Below, in pieces: positions 8,347 to 16,441 of a stretch of 64,000 nt of DNA. This DNA is from Dyella sp. BiH032. Lineage in GTDB: Bacteria; Pseudomonadota; Gammaproteobacteria; Xanthomonadales; Rhodanobacteraceae. Position 1 is the first letter of the stretch; each line of letters begins with the position of its first letter. The stretch lies in contig NZ_CP134867.1 of the NCBI RefSeq assembly GCF_031954525.1, positions 3,348,001 to 3,412,000 on the forward strand. The letters run 5' to 3'. The translations under genes were made by a program, and so were the position numbers. The notes under the pieces are model-generated. The model was not told the origin of the DNA. It saw only the letters and a program-made list of their open reading frames with translations, and searched no databases.

Positions 8347-9910
8347 GCAATCCGGTGGGGGTCGTGGGAAGGTGCAAATGCAGGCCATCGGCCTGCTGCT
8401 CGAAGGGAACCTCGGCGCCGGTGGCGAGCAAGGTGACGCGACGCACGCGAAGCTCGGCGCCGACGGAACGGATCTGTGCCCGGCCGTCCTTCGGCCAGCC
8501 CAGCTCGATCGCGTAGAGGCGGCCGTCGCGCGTGGTGAAACGGAAATCCTCGGCGGTATAGGCGCCGGTCTTACTGTCCTGCATGGTGCCGGCGGCGACC
8601 TGGGTCGGGCCTTCGCCGAAGCGGCGCCACGGACGCGTGCCGTAGATCGCTTCGCCGTTGGCGCGTAGCCATTGCCCGACTGCGCGCAGGATCACGACCG
8701 CCTGCGGCGGCATGCTGCCGTCGCCCTTCGGGCCGACGTTCAACAAGAGGTTGCCGTTCTTGCTGACCACGTCGGCCAGCAGATGGACGATCTCGTCCGG
8801 GTCCTTGTAGCTGTCGCCTTCGGCATAGCCCCAGGAGTCGCGGCTCACCGAAGTCTCGGTCTGCCAGGGATCGGGGCGGATGTCCGCGGCCTGGCCGCGT
8901 TCGATGTTGAGCGTGCCGCTGCCGGCGCGCATGCCGTCGAGCTTGTAGTTGAGCACCACGCCCTGCCCGCGCGCGGCGGCCTGGTTGTAATAAAACGCGG
9001 CGAAACGGGCGAGCGCGCCGCGGAAGCGCGGTTGGTCCACCCACCAGTCGAAGTACATCAGGTCCGGCTGGTAGTCCTGGACGATTTCGCCCGAACGCGC
9101 GAGCCAATCGTCCAGGTAGGCGTCGGAGACGAAGGTCCAGTCGTGTTCCTTGCCGTCCTCGCCCTTGGCGCCGCGCAACGGGTGCGCCGGACCATACAGC
9201 GCGGCGTAGCGCGGATCGCTCACGTCCGTATCGAACTGCCGGCCGTACTCGAAGAACCAGTCGTGCTCGGCGCGATGCGAGGAGAGCCCCAGCTTCATGC
9301 CCTGCGCGCGAACGGCCTTGGCCAGCTCGCCGATGACGTCGCGCTTCGGGCCCATCTTCACCGCGGTCCAGTCGCTCAGCTTCGAGTCGTACATGGCGAA
9401 GCCGTCGTGGTGTTCGGCCACCGGCACGACGTAGCGCGCGCCGGCATCGCGGAACAGCTTCGCCCACGCAACCGGGTCGAACTTCTCGGCCTTGAAACGG
9501 GGAATCAGGTCCTTGTAGCCGACCTGCGGCATGGGGCCGTAGGTGCCCACCTGATGCTGGTGATAGTCCGCGTACTTGCCGTCGCGCTCGTACATGTGGC
9601 GCGGATACCACTCGCCCTTGTACGCCGCCACCGAATACACGCCCCAATGGATGAAGACGCCGAACTTGGCGTCGCGGTACCAATCGGGCGCACGATAATT
9701 CGCCAGCGTTTCCCAGTCGGGCGAGAACGGGCCCTGCCAGGCCTGTGCGTCCACGTCCTTCAGCAGCGCCGCGCGCGCACCGTCGTAGGGTCGGTTGGCT
9801 TCGCGCCACTGCGCCTCGATGGTGCGCGCGTCGGGCGCGCCCGCGCTTGCCGCGCCGGCGGAACCCATCAGCGCGCAGGCCGCCAACGCCAGGGCACCGC
9901 GGCGATGCAT
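8315..9910 (-). CDS. alpha-L-fucosidase GH29 (first of a tandem pair)
   Basis: This 531-residue secreted alpha-L-fucosidase hydrolyses terminal L-fucose. The ATG at 9910 is preceded by a GTGAGG ribosome site and followed by a signal peptide ending ASAGA. A GTG at 9925 is a possible alternative start. GH29 signatures are KFGVFIHWGVYSVAAYKGEW, VPVAEHHDGFAMYDSKLSDW, and DLMYFDWWVDQP with the nucleophile Asp near residue 288, then NGNLLLNVGPKGDGSMP. It shares long near-identical stretches with the next gene, so the pair arose by duplication; the receptor-proximal third GH29 is more distant. The released fucose would feed the divergent fucose catabolic operon. Confidence 0.92.
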   Translation of the reverse strand: MHRRGALALAACALMGSAGAASAGAPDARTIEAQWREANRPYDGARAALLKDVDAQAWQGPFSPDWETLANYRAPDWYRDAKFGVFIHWGVYSVAAYKGEWYPRHMYERDGKYADYHQHQVGTYGPMPQVGYKDLIPRFKAEKFDPVAWAKLFRDAGARYVVPVAEHHDGFAMYDSKLSDWTAVKMGPKRDVIGELAKAVRAQGMKLGLSSHRAEHDWFFEYGRQFDTDVSDPRYAALYGPAHPLRGAKGEDGKEHDWTFVSDAYLDDWLARSGEIVQDYQPDLMYFDWWVDQPRFRGALARFAAFYYNQAAARGQGVVLNYKLDGMRAGSGTLNIERGQAADIRPDPWQTETSVSRDSWGYAEGDSYKDPDEIVHLLADVVSKNGNLLLNVGPKGDGSMPPQAVVILRAVGQWLRANGEAIYGTRPWRRFGEGPTQVAAGTMQDSKTGAYTAEDFRFTTRDGRLYAIELGWPKDGRAQIRSVGAELRVRRVTLLATGAEVPFEQQADGLHLHLPTTPTGLHAYAYRIELQ

Positions 9911-10034
9911 CGATGCGCGCCTCACCGGTTCAGCACCCGGGGCGGCGGATAAGGCGAATGGCGGCTCGACGCATGAAAACCTCGACAGCTGTGGGTGGTA
10001 CGACCGACGCGATGTTTCCTCGATGAACCTCGGG

Positions 10035-11039
10035 CTATCCGATAGGAATGCCCGGCGGTTTCGCCGGCCGGTCGAGGAACCAGCTGGCCGCGCCGATCAC
10101 GCCGAGCTGGCCGTGGTCCACCACGCGCACCGGCACGTTGTCCAGGAACGGGCGCATCACGCCCTTGTCGAGGAAGCGCGCGACGAACGTGCTGCCGCGC
10201 AGATACGCGGCCATGCGCGAGAGAAAACCACCGGCCAGATAAATGCCGCCGGTCGCCTGATAGAGCATGGCCAGATCGCCCGCGAACGAACCGAGCCAGC
10301 CGCAGAACAGATCCAGGGTCTCGCGCGCCTGGGGATCGTTCCCGTCGATCGCCGCCGCGCTGACCGCCGACGGCTCGGCGCATGCCGGTCCGCGGCCGGC
10401 TTCGCGGCAAAGCGCTTCGTAGACGCGCAGCAGCCCAGGGCCCGACAGCACGGCCTCATAAGAGAGATGTTCGTCACGCCCGGCGAGCAGGCGCATCACG
10501 TCCTGCTCGCGCCCTACCCGCGCGCCGAGTTGCATCTGGCCGGCCTCGCTCGGCAGCACCACCGCCGGCGAGCCTGGCAGGCGCACGGCGGCGCCCAGGC
10601 CCGTGCCGGGGCCCACCACCACGATGGGGCCCGGCGCGGCGGCGGCGCGCATGGGCGCGTGCAGCAGCGGCGAGCGCTCGGTATCGATGTACGGCGCCGC
10701 ATGCGTCAGGGCGACGAAATCATTGAGCAGATGGACTTCGTCCAGGCGCAATTCGGCGGCCAGTGCCGCCGTCTCGATCCGCCAGGGCAGGCTTTCGTTG
10801 ATCAGCACGCCTTCGTGCGCGCAGCCCGTGCAGGCCAGCACCAGCTGCCGCGGCCGGGTGGCCAAGCCAGCGAGAAACGCGCGCACGATCGACGTGAGAC
10901 TGGCGTGCTCGCCACAGCGGAACACCCGGTAGGCCTGCACCAGCGGGCCGCGGACACCCGGCGCCATCAGCGCCAGCCGGGCGTGCGTACCGCCGACGTC
11001 GGCGGCGAGAAAAGGCGGCTGCCCGGCCACGCTGGACAT
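10035..11039 (-). CDS. glucokinase-family sugar kinase (possible GlcNAc kinase)
   Basis: This 334-residue cytoplasmic kinase of the bacterial Glk family phosphorylates glucose or a related hexose. The phosphate-1 loop is FLAADVGGTHARLAL. Other family motifs are LLNDFVALTHAAPYI, VVGPGTGLGAAV and GGIYLAGGF. It is the first gene of the minus-strand glycan operon. In Xanthomonas, Glk-family proteins in GlcNAc gene sets act as GlcNAc kinases, so the GH20/GH18 neighbours suggest GlcNAc as substrate; this is inference. The ATG at 11039 starts ten residues before the fold. A GTG at 11180 has a much better ribosome site (GGGGAGG, six bases away) and would add 47 low-complexity residues, so the true start is uncertain. 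Confidence 0.88.
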   Translation of the reverse strand: MSSVAGQPPFLAADVGGTHARLALMAPGVRGPLVQAYRVFRCGEHASLTSIVRAFLAGLATRPRQLVLACTGCAHEGVLINESLPWRIETAALAAELRLDEVHLLNDFVALTHAAPYIDTERSPLLHAPMRAAAAPGPIVVVGPGTGLGAAVRLPGSPAVVLPSEAGQMQLGARVGREQDVMRLLAGRDEHLSYEAVLSGPGLLRVYEALCREAGRGPACAEPSAVSAAAIDGNDPQARETLDLFCGWLGSFAGDLAMLYQATGGIYLAGGFLSRMAAYLRGSTFVARFLDKGVMRPFLDNVPVRVVDHGQLGVIGAASWFLDRPAKPPGIPIG

Positions 11040-11270
11040 CGCGGAAAGACCTTCGGTCGAGGACGCTGCGGGTGGAGCGGGAGTACGGTCGGTAGTCGAC
11101 GACGCGGCCCATCCGCCCGATCGCGCCGGCGGCCCGGCGAGGTCGCCGGCAAACGCGGAAGTGGTTTCGTGCCGGTCCACGCCAAGCCTCCCCTTCATCC
11201 CCAGATGATCGTCGCCGCGCTGGCCCCGCGGCTGCGGAACCTTGGGCGGCTTTCATCGGCGAACCGATGT

Positions 11271-11281
11271 TTCATATTTAC
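11271..11281 (-). promoter_or_regulatory. candidate operator copy A (TTCATATTTAC)
   Basis: TTCATATTTAC here matches TTCATATTTGC on the minus strand of 57676-57686 at 10 of 11 positions. It overlaps the predicted -10 of the glycan operon. Binding by the IclR protein encoded at 57.8 kb is inference. Confidence 0.45.
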
Positions 11282-11348
11282 TTAGATCGTTTCAAGTCGC
11301 GTTGCAACACAAATTTCGCCACTCGACGGCCTAGCCATATTCTCACTT

Positions 11349-11357
11349 GTAAATATG
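11349..11357 (+). promoter_or_regulatory. candidate operator copy B (GTAAATATG)
   Basis: This is an inverted copy of the motif at 11273-11281, 67 bp away. It is oriented the same way relative to the fucose catabolic operon as copy A is to the glycan operon. Confidence 0.4.
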
Positions 11358-11485
11358 CGTTTCATAGGTGCACACTGATTCGATCCCCGGCGCGGGGCAT
11401 TTGAGAGGGAGCCGCGCATGGGCCAAAGTCCCCCGCGGAGCGCCTTCCGGGCGTGCGCCGGCGACCAGCGAAGCGGAGTTTCTGC

Positions 11486-12514
11486 ATGGCGGATCCAGGT
11501 ATTCCCAACCCGCACGGCGCCCCGACGCGCCCGACCCGGCTTGCCCGGGCGATCTCGCCGCTGGCTTTCGGCGGCGCGCCCATCGGCAATCTGTACGCGG
11601 GTGTGGATGAGGACCTGGCGCGACGTGCGGTGGAACGCGCCTGGCAGCACGGCATCCGTCATTTCGATACCGCCCCCTATTACGGCTACGGCCTCAGCGA
11701 AGCGCGCCTCGGCGCGGCGCTGGCGACCATGCCCCGCGGCAGTTACACGTTGTCCACCAAGGTCGGCCGCCTGATCCAGGACGCGCCGGGCCGCGATCCG
11801 CTCGCCGACGGCTTCGACGTGGCCGGCAAGCGGGCCGTGTTCGATTACAGCCGCGACGGCGTGCGCCGCGCGGTGGACGACAGCCTGCGGCGGCTGCGCA
11901 CCGATCGCGTCGAAGTTCTGCTGCTGCATGACATCGGCGCCCTCACGCATGGCGCGGACCATCCGCGCGTCCTGCGCCAGGCACTGGACGAAGCCCTGCC
12001 CGCGCTGGCCGAGCTGCGCGCGCAGGGTGTGTGCGACGCGATCGGCCTGGGCGTCAACGAGGAAGAGGTGTGCCTCGAGGTGATGCCGCGCTTCGAGTTG
12101 GACGTCATCATGCTCGCCGGCCGCTATACCTTGTTCGAGCAGGCGCACAGCGCGCGCGTCATGGCCGAGGCCACACAGCGCGGCATCGCCATCTTCGCCG
12201 CGGCGCCGTACAACTCCGGCCTGCTCGGCGGCGACAAGCCGGGCGATACCTACAACTACGCGCCGGCCGACGAGGCCACGCGCGCACGGGCCCAGCGCTT
12301 CTACGACGCCTGCGGCGCGCTCGACGTCAGCGTGGGCGCCGCCGCCCTGCAATTCCCGCATTTCCATCCCGCCGTCGCCACCGTGGTCTGCGGCATGCGC
12401 ACCCCGGCCGAGGCCGACGCAGCCGCCGCGCGGCGCGATACGCCGATTCCGGCAGCGCTGTGGGACCGCTTGCGCGACGAAGGTCTGCTCGGCCAGTACG
12501 CGGTGACGCCGTGA
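11486..12514 (+). CDS. L-fucose dehydrogenase (aldo/keto reductase)
   Basis: This 342-residue cytoplasmic aldo/keto reductase is of the D-threo-aldose 1-dehydrogenase type. It oxidises L-fucose to L-fuconolactone with NAD(P)+, the first step of the non-phosphorylated fucose route. The N-terminal strand ends LAFGGAPIGNL. The active-site region is HFDTAPYYGYGLSEARLGAAL (Asp and Tyr of the AKR tetrad), then STKVGRLI (Lys) and LLLHDIG (His). The ATG at 11486 has GGAG ten bases upstream and removes a meaningless extension. It leads a six-gene operon in pathway-consistent order, and its stop overlaps the lactonase GTG start (GTGA). Aldo/keto reductases of this group also take D-arabinose and L-galactose. 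Confidence 0.88.
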   Translation: MADPGIPNPHGAPTRPTRLARAISPLAFGGAPIGNLYAGVDEDLARRAVERAWQHGIRHFDTAPYYGYGLSEARLGAALATMPRGSYTLSTKVGRLIQDAPGRDPLADGFDVAGKRAVFDYSRDGVRRAVDDSLRRLRTDRVEVLLLHDIGALTHGADHPRVLRQALDEALPALAELRAQGVCDAIGLGVNEEEVCLEVMPRFELDVIMLAGRYTLFEQAHSARVMAEATQRGIAIFAAAPYNSGLLGGDKPGDTYNYAPADEATRARAQRFYDACGALDVSVGAAALQFPHFHPAVATVVCGMRTPAEADAAAARRDTPIPAALWDRLRDEGLLGQYAVTP

Positions 12515-13386
12515 ACGTGATCGACGCCCACCAGCACTACTGGCGCGTCCAGCGCGGCGACTACGGCTGGCTGGCCAGCGCGCCGGCGGTGCTGAAACGC
12601 GATTTCCTTCCGTTCGAACTGAATCCGCACCGCGCGGCCGCCGGCGTGGAGCGCGCGATCCTGGTGCAGGCAGCACCGACCGAAGCGGAAACACGCTTCT
12701 TGTTCGAGCTGGCCCGTGCCGACCGTGCCGTGGCCGGCGTGGTGGGCTGGGTGGATTTCGAAGCGCCCGACGTGGAGGCGCGAATCGCCGCGCTCGTGCG
12801 CGATGGCGACGGCCTGCTGGTCGGGTTGCGCCCAATGGCGCAGGACATCGAGGACCCGGACTGGCTCGCCCGTCCCGCGCTGGATGCCGCCTTCGCCAGC
12901 CTGCAGCGCCATGGCCTGGCGTTCGACGCGCTGGTGCGCCCCGACCAGCTGCCCGGACTGCTCGCGCGGCTGGAGCGCGAGACGCAGTTGCGCGCCGTCC
13001 TCGACCACGGCGGCAAGCCGGTGGTGGACGGCGCATCCGGCTTCGACGGCTGGGCCGCGCAGATCGCGCTGCTGGCCGCACGCACGTCGCTCCACTGCAA
13101 GCTGTCGGGCCTGCTCACCCAGCTTGCGCCGGGCGTGTCCGAACACGCGCTGGCGCCGTATGTCGATCACCTGTTCGCCTGCTTCGGACCTCAACGCCTG
13201 ATCTGGGGCAGCGACTGGCCGGTGGTCACTCTGCGCGGCGACTACGCGCGCTGGATCGAACTGGCGCGCTCGTACGTGCGCCGTCTCGCTGCGGGACACG
13301 AGACGGCCATCTTCGGCGGCACCGCCGCCGCTTTCTATCGCCTCGCCCAGCCCTCCCCTTCAGCCCGCCAGGAGAACCCGCCATGA
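12511..13386 (+). CDS. L-fuconolactonase (amidohydrolase family 2)
   Basis: This 291-residue metal-dependent hydrolase opens L-fucono-1,5-lactone to L-fuconate. The start is MNVIDAHQHYWR (GTG codon), with the HxH metal motif of the amidohydrolase barrel. LRAVLDHGGKP supplies another conserved His and LIWGSDWPV the C-terminal Asp. This pattern is the COG3618 lactonase family, to which the Burkholderia and Xanthomonas fuconolactonases belong. The GTG start overlaps the preceding stop by one base pattern (GTGA), and its stop overlaps the ATG of a 14-codon ORF. Confidence 0.88.
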   Translation: MNVIDAHQHYWRVQRGDYGWLASAPAVLKRDFLPFELNPHRAAAGVERAILVQAAPTEAETRFLFELARADRAVAGVVGWVDFEAPDVEARIAALVRDGDGLLVGLRPMAQDIEDPDWLARPALDAAFASLQRHGLAFDALVRPDQLPGLLARLERETQLRAVLDHGGKPVVDGASGFDGWAAQIALLAARTSLHCKLSGLLTQLAPGVSEHALAPYVDHLFACFGPQRLIWGSDWPVVTLRGDYARWIELARSYVRRLAAGHETAIFGGTAAAFYRLAQPSPSARQENPP

Positions 13387-13427
13387 CCTCTCGCTTCGTC
13401 CGCGCCGCCTGGGAGCCGCTGGCATGA
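13383..13427 (+). CDS. 14-codon linker ORF between lactonase and SDR genes
   Basis: An ATG at 13383 has a good ribosome site (AGGAGA) and reads MTSRFVRAAWEPLA before TGA. It overlaps the lactonase stop at one end (ATGA) and the SDR ATG at the other (ATGA). It may be a coupling peptide that passes ribosomes to the SDR gene, or the stub of a gene lost by deletion. I recognise no function. Confidence 0.35.
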   Translation: MTSRFVRAAWEPLA

Positions 13428-14170
13428 GCGGCCGTCTCGCCGGCAAACATGCCTTGGTCACCGCGGCCGGCGCCGGCATCGGCCGCGCCACCGCGCTCGC
13501 CTTCTCCCGCGAAGGCGCCCGCGTGCTGGCCACCGATATCGACGAACAGGCGCTCGCCTCGCTCGCGGCCGCATGCCCCGAGCTGCGCGCCGAACGCCTG
13601 GACGTGACCGACCCGGCGCAGATCGATCGCCTCGTCGCCGCCCATGCGCCATTCGACGTGCTGTTCAACTGCGCCGGCTACGTGCACGCCGGCACCATCC
13701 TGGACACCGACGACGCGGCCTGGAAGCGTTCCTTCGGCATCAACGTGGACAGCATGTTCCACCTGTGCAAGCGCGTGTTGCCGGCCATGCTCGAACGCGG
13801 CGGCGGCAGCATCGTGAACATGTCCTCGGTGGCGTCCAGCATCAAGGGCGTGCCCAACCGCTTCGCCTACAGCACGACCAAGGCGGCGGTGATCGGCCTG
13901 ACCAAATCCGTCGCGGCGGATTTCGTCGCGCGCGGCGTGCGCTGCAACGCGATCTGCCCCGGCACGGTGAAGACTCCATCGCTCGGCGACCGCGTGCGCG
14001 CGCTCGGCGGCGACGAGGACGCCGTGTGGCGCAGCTTCGTCGAGCGCCAGCCGATGGGCCGCCTGGGCAGCCCGGAAGAGATCGCCGCACTGGCGGTGTA
14101 CCTGGCCTCCGACGAATCCGCCTTTACCACCGGCACCGTGCACATCGTGGACGGCGGCTGGTCCAACTGA
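13424..14170 (+). CDS. 2-keto-3-deoxy-L-fuconate dehydrogenase (SDR)
   Basis: This 248-residue short-chain dehydrogenase oxidises 2-keto-3-deoxy-L-fuconate to the 2,4-diketo acid with NAD+. The Rossmann motif is TAAGAGIG at residues 13-20. The coenzyme Asp lies in ATDID, and NCAGYVHAG is the NNAG-equivalent segment. The catalytic Ser is in NMSSVASS, with Tyr149 and Lys153 in YSTTK. The end, GTVHIVDGGWSN, is the usual SDR C-terminus. It sits between the lactonase and the diketo-acid hydrolase, the same grouping as the Xanthomonas L-fuconate cluster, which is what assigns the substrate. Confidence 0.88.
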   Translation: MSGRLAGKHALVTAAGAGIGRATALAFSREGARVLATDIDEQALASLAAACPELRAERLDVTDPAQIDRLVAAHAPFDVLFNCAGYVHAGTILDTDDAAWKRSFGINVDSMFHLCKRVLPAMLERGGGSIVNMSSVASSIKGVPNRFAYSTTKAAVIGLTKSVAADFVARGVRCNAICPGTVKTPSLGDRVRALGGDEDAVWRSFVERQPMGRLGSPEEIAALAVYLASDESAFTTGTVHIVDGGWSN

Positions 14171-14180
14171 GGAACCGAAG

Positions 14181-15047
14181 ATGAAACTGGTCCGCTACGG
14201 CGCCCATGGCAGCGAGAAACCCGGCCTGGTCGACAAGGACGGCGTGCTGCGCGATCTGTCCGTGCACATCGCCGACGTCGATCCGTACGTGCTTCACCGC
14301 GAGAGCCTGAAGCGGCTCGCCGCCATCGACCCGGCCACGCTGCCCAAGGTGGAAGGCGAGCCGCGCTTCGGCGCGCCCGTGTCGCCGGTCGGCAAGATGA
14401 TCTGCGTCGGCATGAACTACGCCAAGCACGCCGCGGAAACCGGCCAGGCCGTGCCGGAGCAGCCGGTGCTCTTCATGAAGGCCACCAGCGCGATCCAGGG
14501 GCCGAACGACGACGTGGTGATTCCGCGCGGTTCCACCCGCACCGACTGGGAAGTGGAACTGGGCGTGGTGATCGGCGAGACCGCGCGCGACGTATCCGTC
14601 GACGACGCGATGGCGCACGTGGCCGGCTACGTGGTGGTGAACGACCTGTCCGAGCGCGAGTTCCAGTTCGAGCACGGCGGCCAGTGGGTGAAGGGCAAGA
14701 GCTGCGACACCTTCGGCCCGATCGGCCCCTGGCTGGTCACCACCGACGAAATCGCCGACCCGCAGAACCTGCACCTGTGGCTGGAGGTCAACGGCCACCG
14801 CTACCAGGACAGCAACACCGCCGACATGGTGTTCGGCGTGGCCAAGCTGGTGAGCTACATCAGCCGTTACATGACGCTGATGCCGGGCGACGTGATCAGC
14901 ACGGGCACGCCTTCCGGCGTGGGCCTGGGCCTGAAGCCGCCGACGTACCTGCGCCCTGGCGACGTAATCGAGCTGGGTATCGACGGCCTGGGCCGCCAGC
15001 GCCAGCTCGTCCATGCTCATCCGGCCGACGCCCGCGCCGCACGATGA
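14181..15047 (+). CDS. 2,4-diketo-3-deoxy-L-fuconate hydrolase (FAH family)
   Basis: This 288-residue fumarylacetoacetate-hydrolase-fold enzyme cleaves 2,4-diketo-3-deoxy-L-fuconate to pyruvate and L-lactate. The characteristic stretch is MICVGMNYAKHAAETG. Metal-binding acids lie in DWEVELGVVIG, followed by VAGYVVVNDLSEREFQ, KSCDTFGPIGPWLVT and ISTGTPSGVGLG. The length is normal for the family. It follows the SDR by 10 bp. The L-lactate product explains the lactate dehydrogenase at the end of the operon. Confidence 0.9.
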   Translation: MKLVRYGAHGSEKPGLVDKDGVLRDLSVHIADVDPYVLHRESLKRLAAIDPATLPKVEGEPRFGAPVSPVGKMICVGMNYAKHAAETGQAVPEQPVLFMKATSAIQGPNDDVVIPRGSTRTDWEVELGVVIGETARDVSVDDAMAHVAGYVVVNDLSEREFQFEHGGQWVKGKSCDTFGPIGPWLVTTDEIADPQNLHLWLEVNGHRYQDSNTADMVFGVAKLVSYISRYMTLMPGDVISTGTPSGVGLGLKPPTYLRPGDVIELGIDGLGRQRQLVHAHPADARAAR

Positions 15048-15095
15048 CTAACGTTCCATTCTCTTCCTCATCACCGGTATAGGGAGGCCGGCCGC

Positions 15096-16427
15096 ATGGC
15101 GAAGCATCATCCGGTGACGATCACCGCGCTCGACACTTACGACATCCGTTTTCCCACGTCGCGTGAGCTCGACGGCTCCGACGCCATGAATCCGGACCCG
15201 GACTACTCGGCCGCCTATGCCGTGCTGCGCACCGACGACCCGTCGGGTCTGGCCGGCTATGGCCTGGCCTTCACCATCGGGCGCGGCAACGACGTGCAGA
15301 AAGCGGCGCTCGATGCGCTGCGTCCGTACGTGGTCGGCCTGACCCTGGACGAAGTCACCCAGGACCTCGGCGGCTTCGCTGCGCGCATGGTCGGCGATTC
15401 GCAGCTGCGCTGGCTGGGCCCCGAGAAAGGCGTGATGCACATGGCGATCGGCGCGGTGATCAATGCCGCGTGGGACCTCGCCGCCCGGCGGGCCGGCAAG
15501 CCGCTGTGGCGCTTCATCGTGGACATGACGCCGGAGCAGATCGTCGCGGCGATCGACTTCCGCTACCTCAGCGATGCGCTGACGCCGGAGGAGGCGCTGC
15601 AGATGCTGCGCGCGGCCGAGCCGGCCAAGGCCGCACGCATCCAGCAGCTGCTGGACGAAGGCTACCCCGCCTACACCACCTCGCCGGGCTGGCTGGGCTA
15701 CAGCGACGAAAAGATGCTGCGCCTCGCCCGCGAAGCCGTGGCCGAAGGCTTCCGCACCATCAAGCTCAAGGTCGGCCTGAACGTGGAAGACGACGTTCGC
15801 CGCTGCCGCCTGGTGCGCGAGGCGCTGGGCCCGGACATCGCGGTCGCGGTGGATGCCAACCAGCGCTGGGACGTGCACGCCGCGATCGAATGGCTGCGCC
15901 GCCTGGAAGGCTTCGACCTGGCCTGGATCGAAGAACCGACCAGCCCCGACGACGTACTGGGCCACGCCGCCATCCGCCGCGCAGTCTCCGTGCCCGTCTC
16001 CACCGGCGAGCACACCCACAACCGCACCATGTTCAAGCAACTGTTCCAGGCCGGCGCGGTGGATCTGGTGCAGATCGACGCCGCGCGGGTGGGTGGCGTC
16101 AATGAGAACCTCGCCATCCTGCTGATGGCTGCCAAGTTCGGGGTGCGCGTGTTCCCGCATGCCGGCGGCGTCGGCCTGTGCGAGCTGGTACAGCACCTGG
16201 CCATGGCCGACTTCGTGGCCATCACCGGCAAGAAGGAAGACCGCGCGATCGAATTCGTCGACCATCTGCACGAACACTTCGACGACCCGGTGACGATCCG
16301 CGACGGCCGCTACCGCGCACCGACCGCGCCGGGCTTCTCCGCGCGCATGCACGAGCGCACGCTGGTCGAGTACGGCTTCCCGGACGGCCCGGTGTGGCGC
16401 GAGCCTGCCACCGTGGCCGCGGGCTGA
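15096..16427 (+). CDS. L-fuconate dehydratase (enolase superfamily)
   Basis: This 443-residue enzyme dehydrates L-fuconate to 2-keto-3-deoxy-L-fuconate. It matches the characterised X. campestris enzyme in size and layout. The catalytic KxK is in TIKLKVGLN (Lys223 and Lys225). The Mg2+ ligands are Asp253 in [10 protein letters not shown], Glu279 in [10 protein letters not shown] and Glu305 in STGEHTHNR. The His of the acid/base dyad is about residue 355 in FPHAGGVG. The N-terminal capping domain begins [20 protein letters not shown], a fuconate dehydratase hallmark. All catalytic residues are present. It lies between the hydrolase and the lactate dehydrogenase in the same operon. Confidence 0.95.
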   Translation: MAKHHPVTITALDTYDIRFPTSRELDGSDAMNPDPDYSAAYAVLRTDDPSGLAGYGLAFTIGRGNDVQKAALDALRPYVVGLTLDEVTQDLGGFAARMVGDSQLRWLGPEKGVMHMAIGAVINAAWDLAARRAGKPLWRFIVDMTPEQIVAAIDFRYLSDALTPEEALQMLRAAEPAKAARIQQLLDEGYPAYTTSPGWLGYSDEKMLRLAREAVAEGFRTIKLKVGLNVEDDVRRCRLVREALGPDIAVAVDANQRWDVHAAIEWLRRLEGFDLAWIEEPTSPDDVLGHAAIRRAVSVPVSTGEHTHNRTMFKQLFQAGAVDLVQIDAARVGGVNENLAILLMAAKFGVRVFPHAGGVGLCELVQHLAMADFVAITGKKEDRAIEFVDHLHEHFDDPVTIRDGRYRAPTAPGFSARMHERTLVEYGFPDGPVWREPATVAAG

Positions 16428-16441
16428 GGAGAGGCTTCGCC

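Larger units (their letters stand above)
11040..11485. promoter_or_regulatory. divergent promoter region of the glycan and fucose operons
   Basis: This 446-bp gap separates two head-to-head operons. Its AT-rich core (about 11265-11370) holds CATATTTAC at 11273-11281 and the inverted copy GTAAATATG at 11349-11357, plus a perfect palindrome GTTGCAAC at 11301-11308. On the minus strand a TTGCAA -35 and a TAAGTA -10 with a 17-bp spacer would place the left copy over the -10 of the glycan operon. A near-identical motif lies in the fucP/iclR intergenic region. The part from about 11040 to 11180 could instead encode an N-terminal extension of the kinase. Confidence 0.6.
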
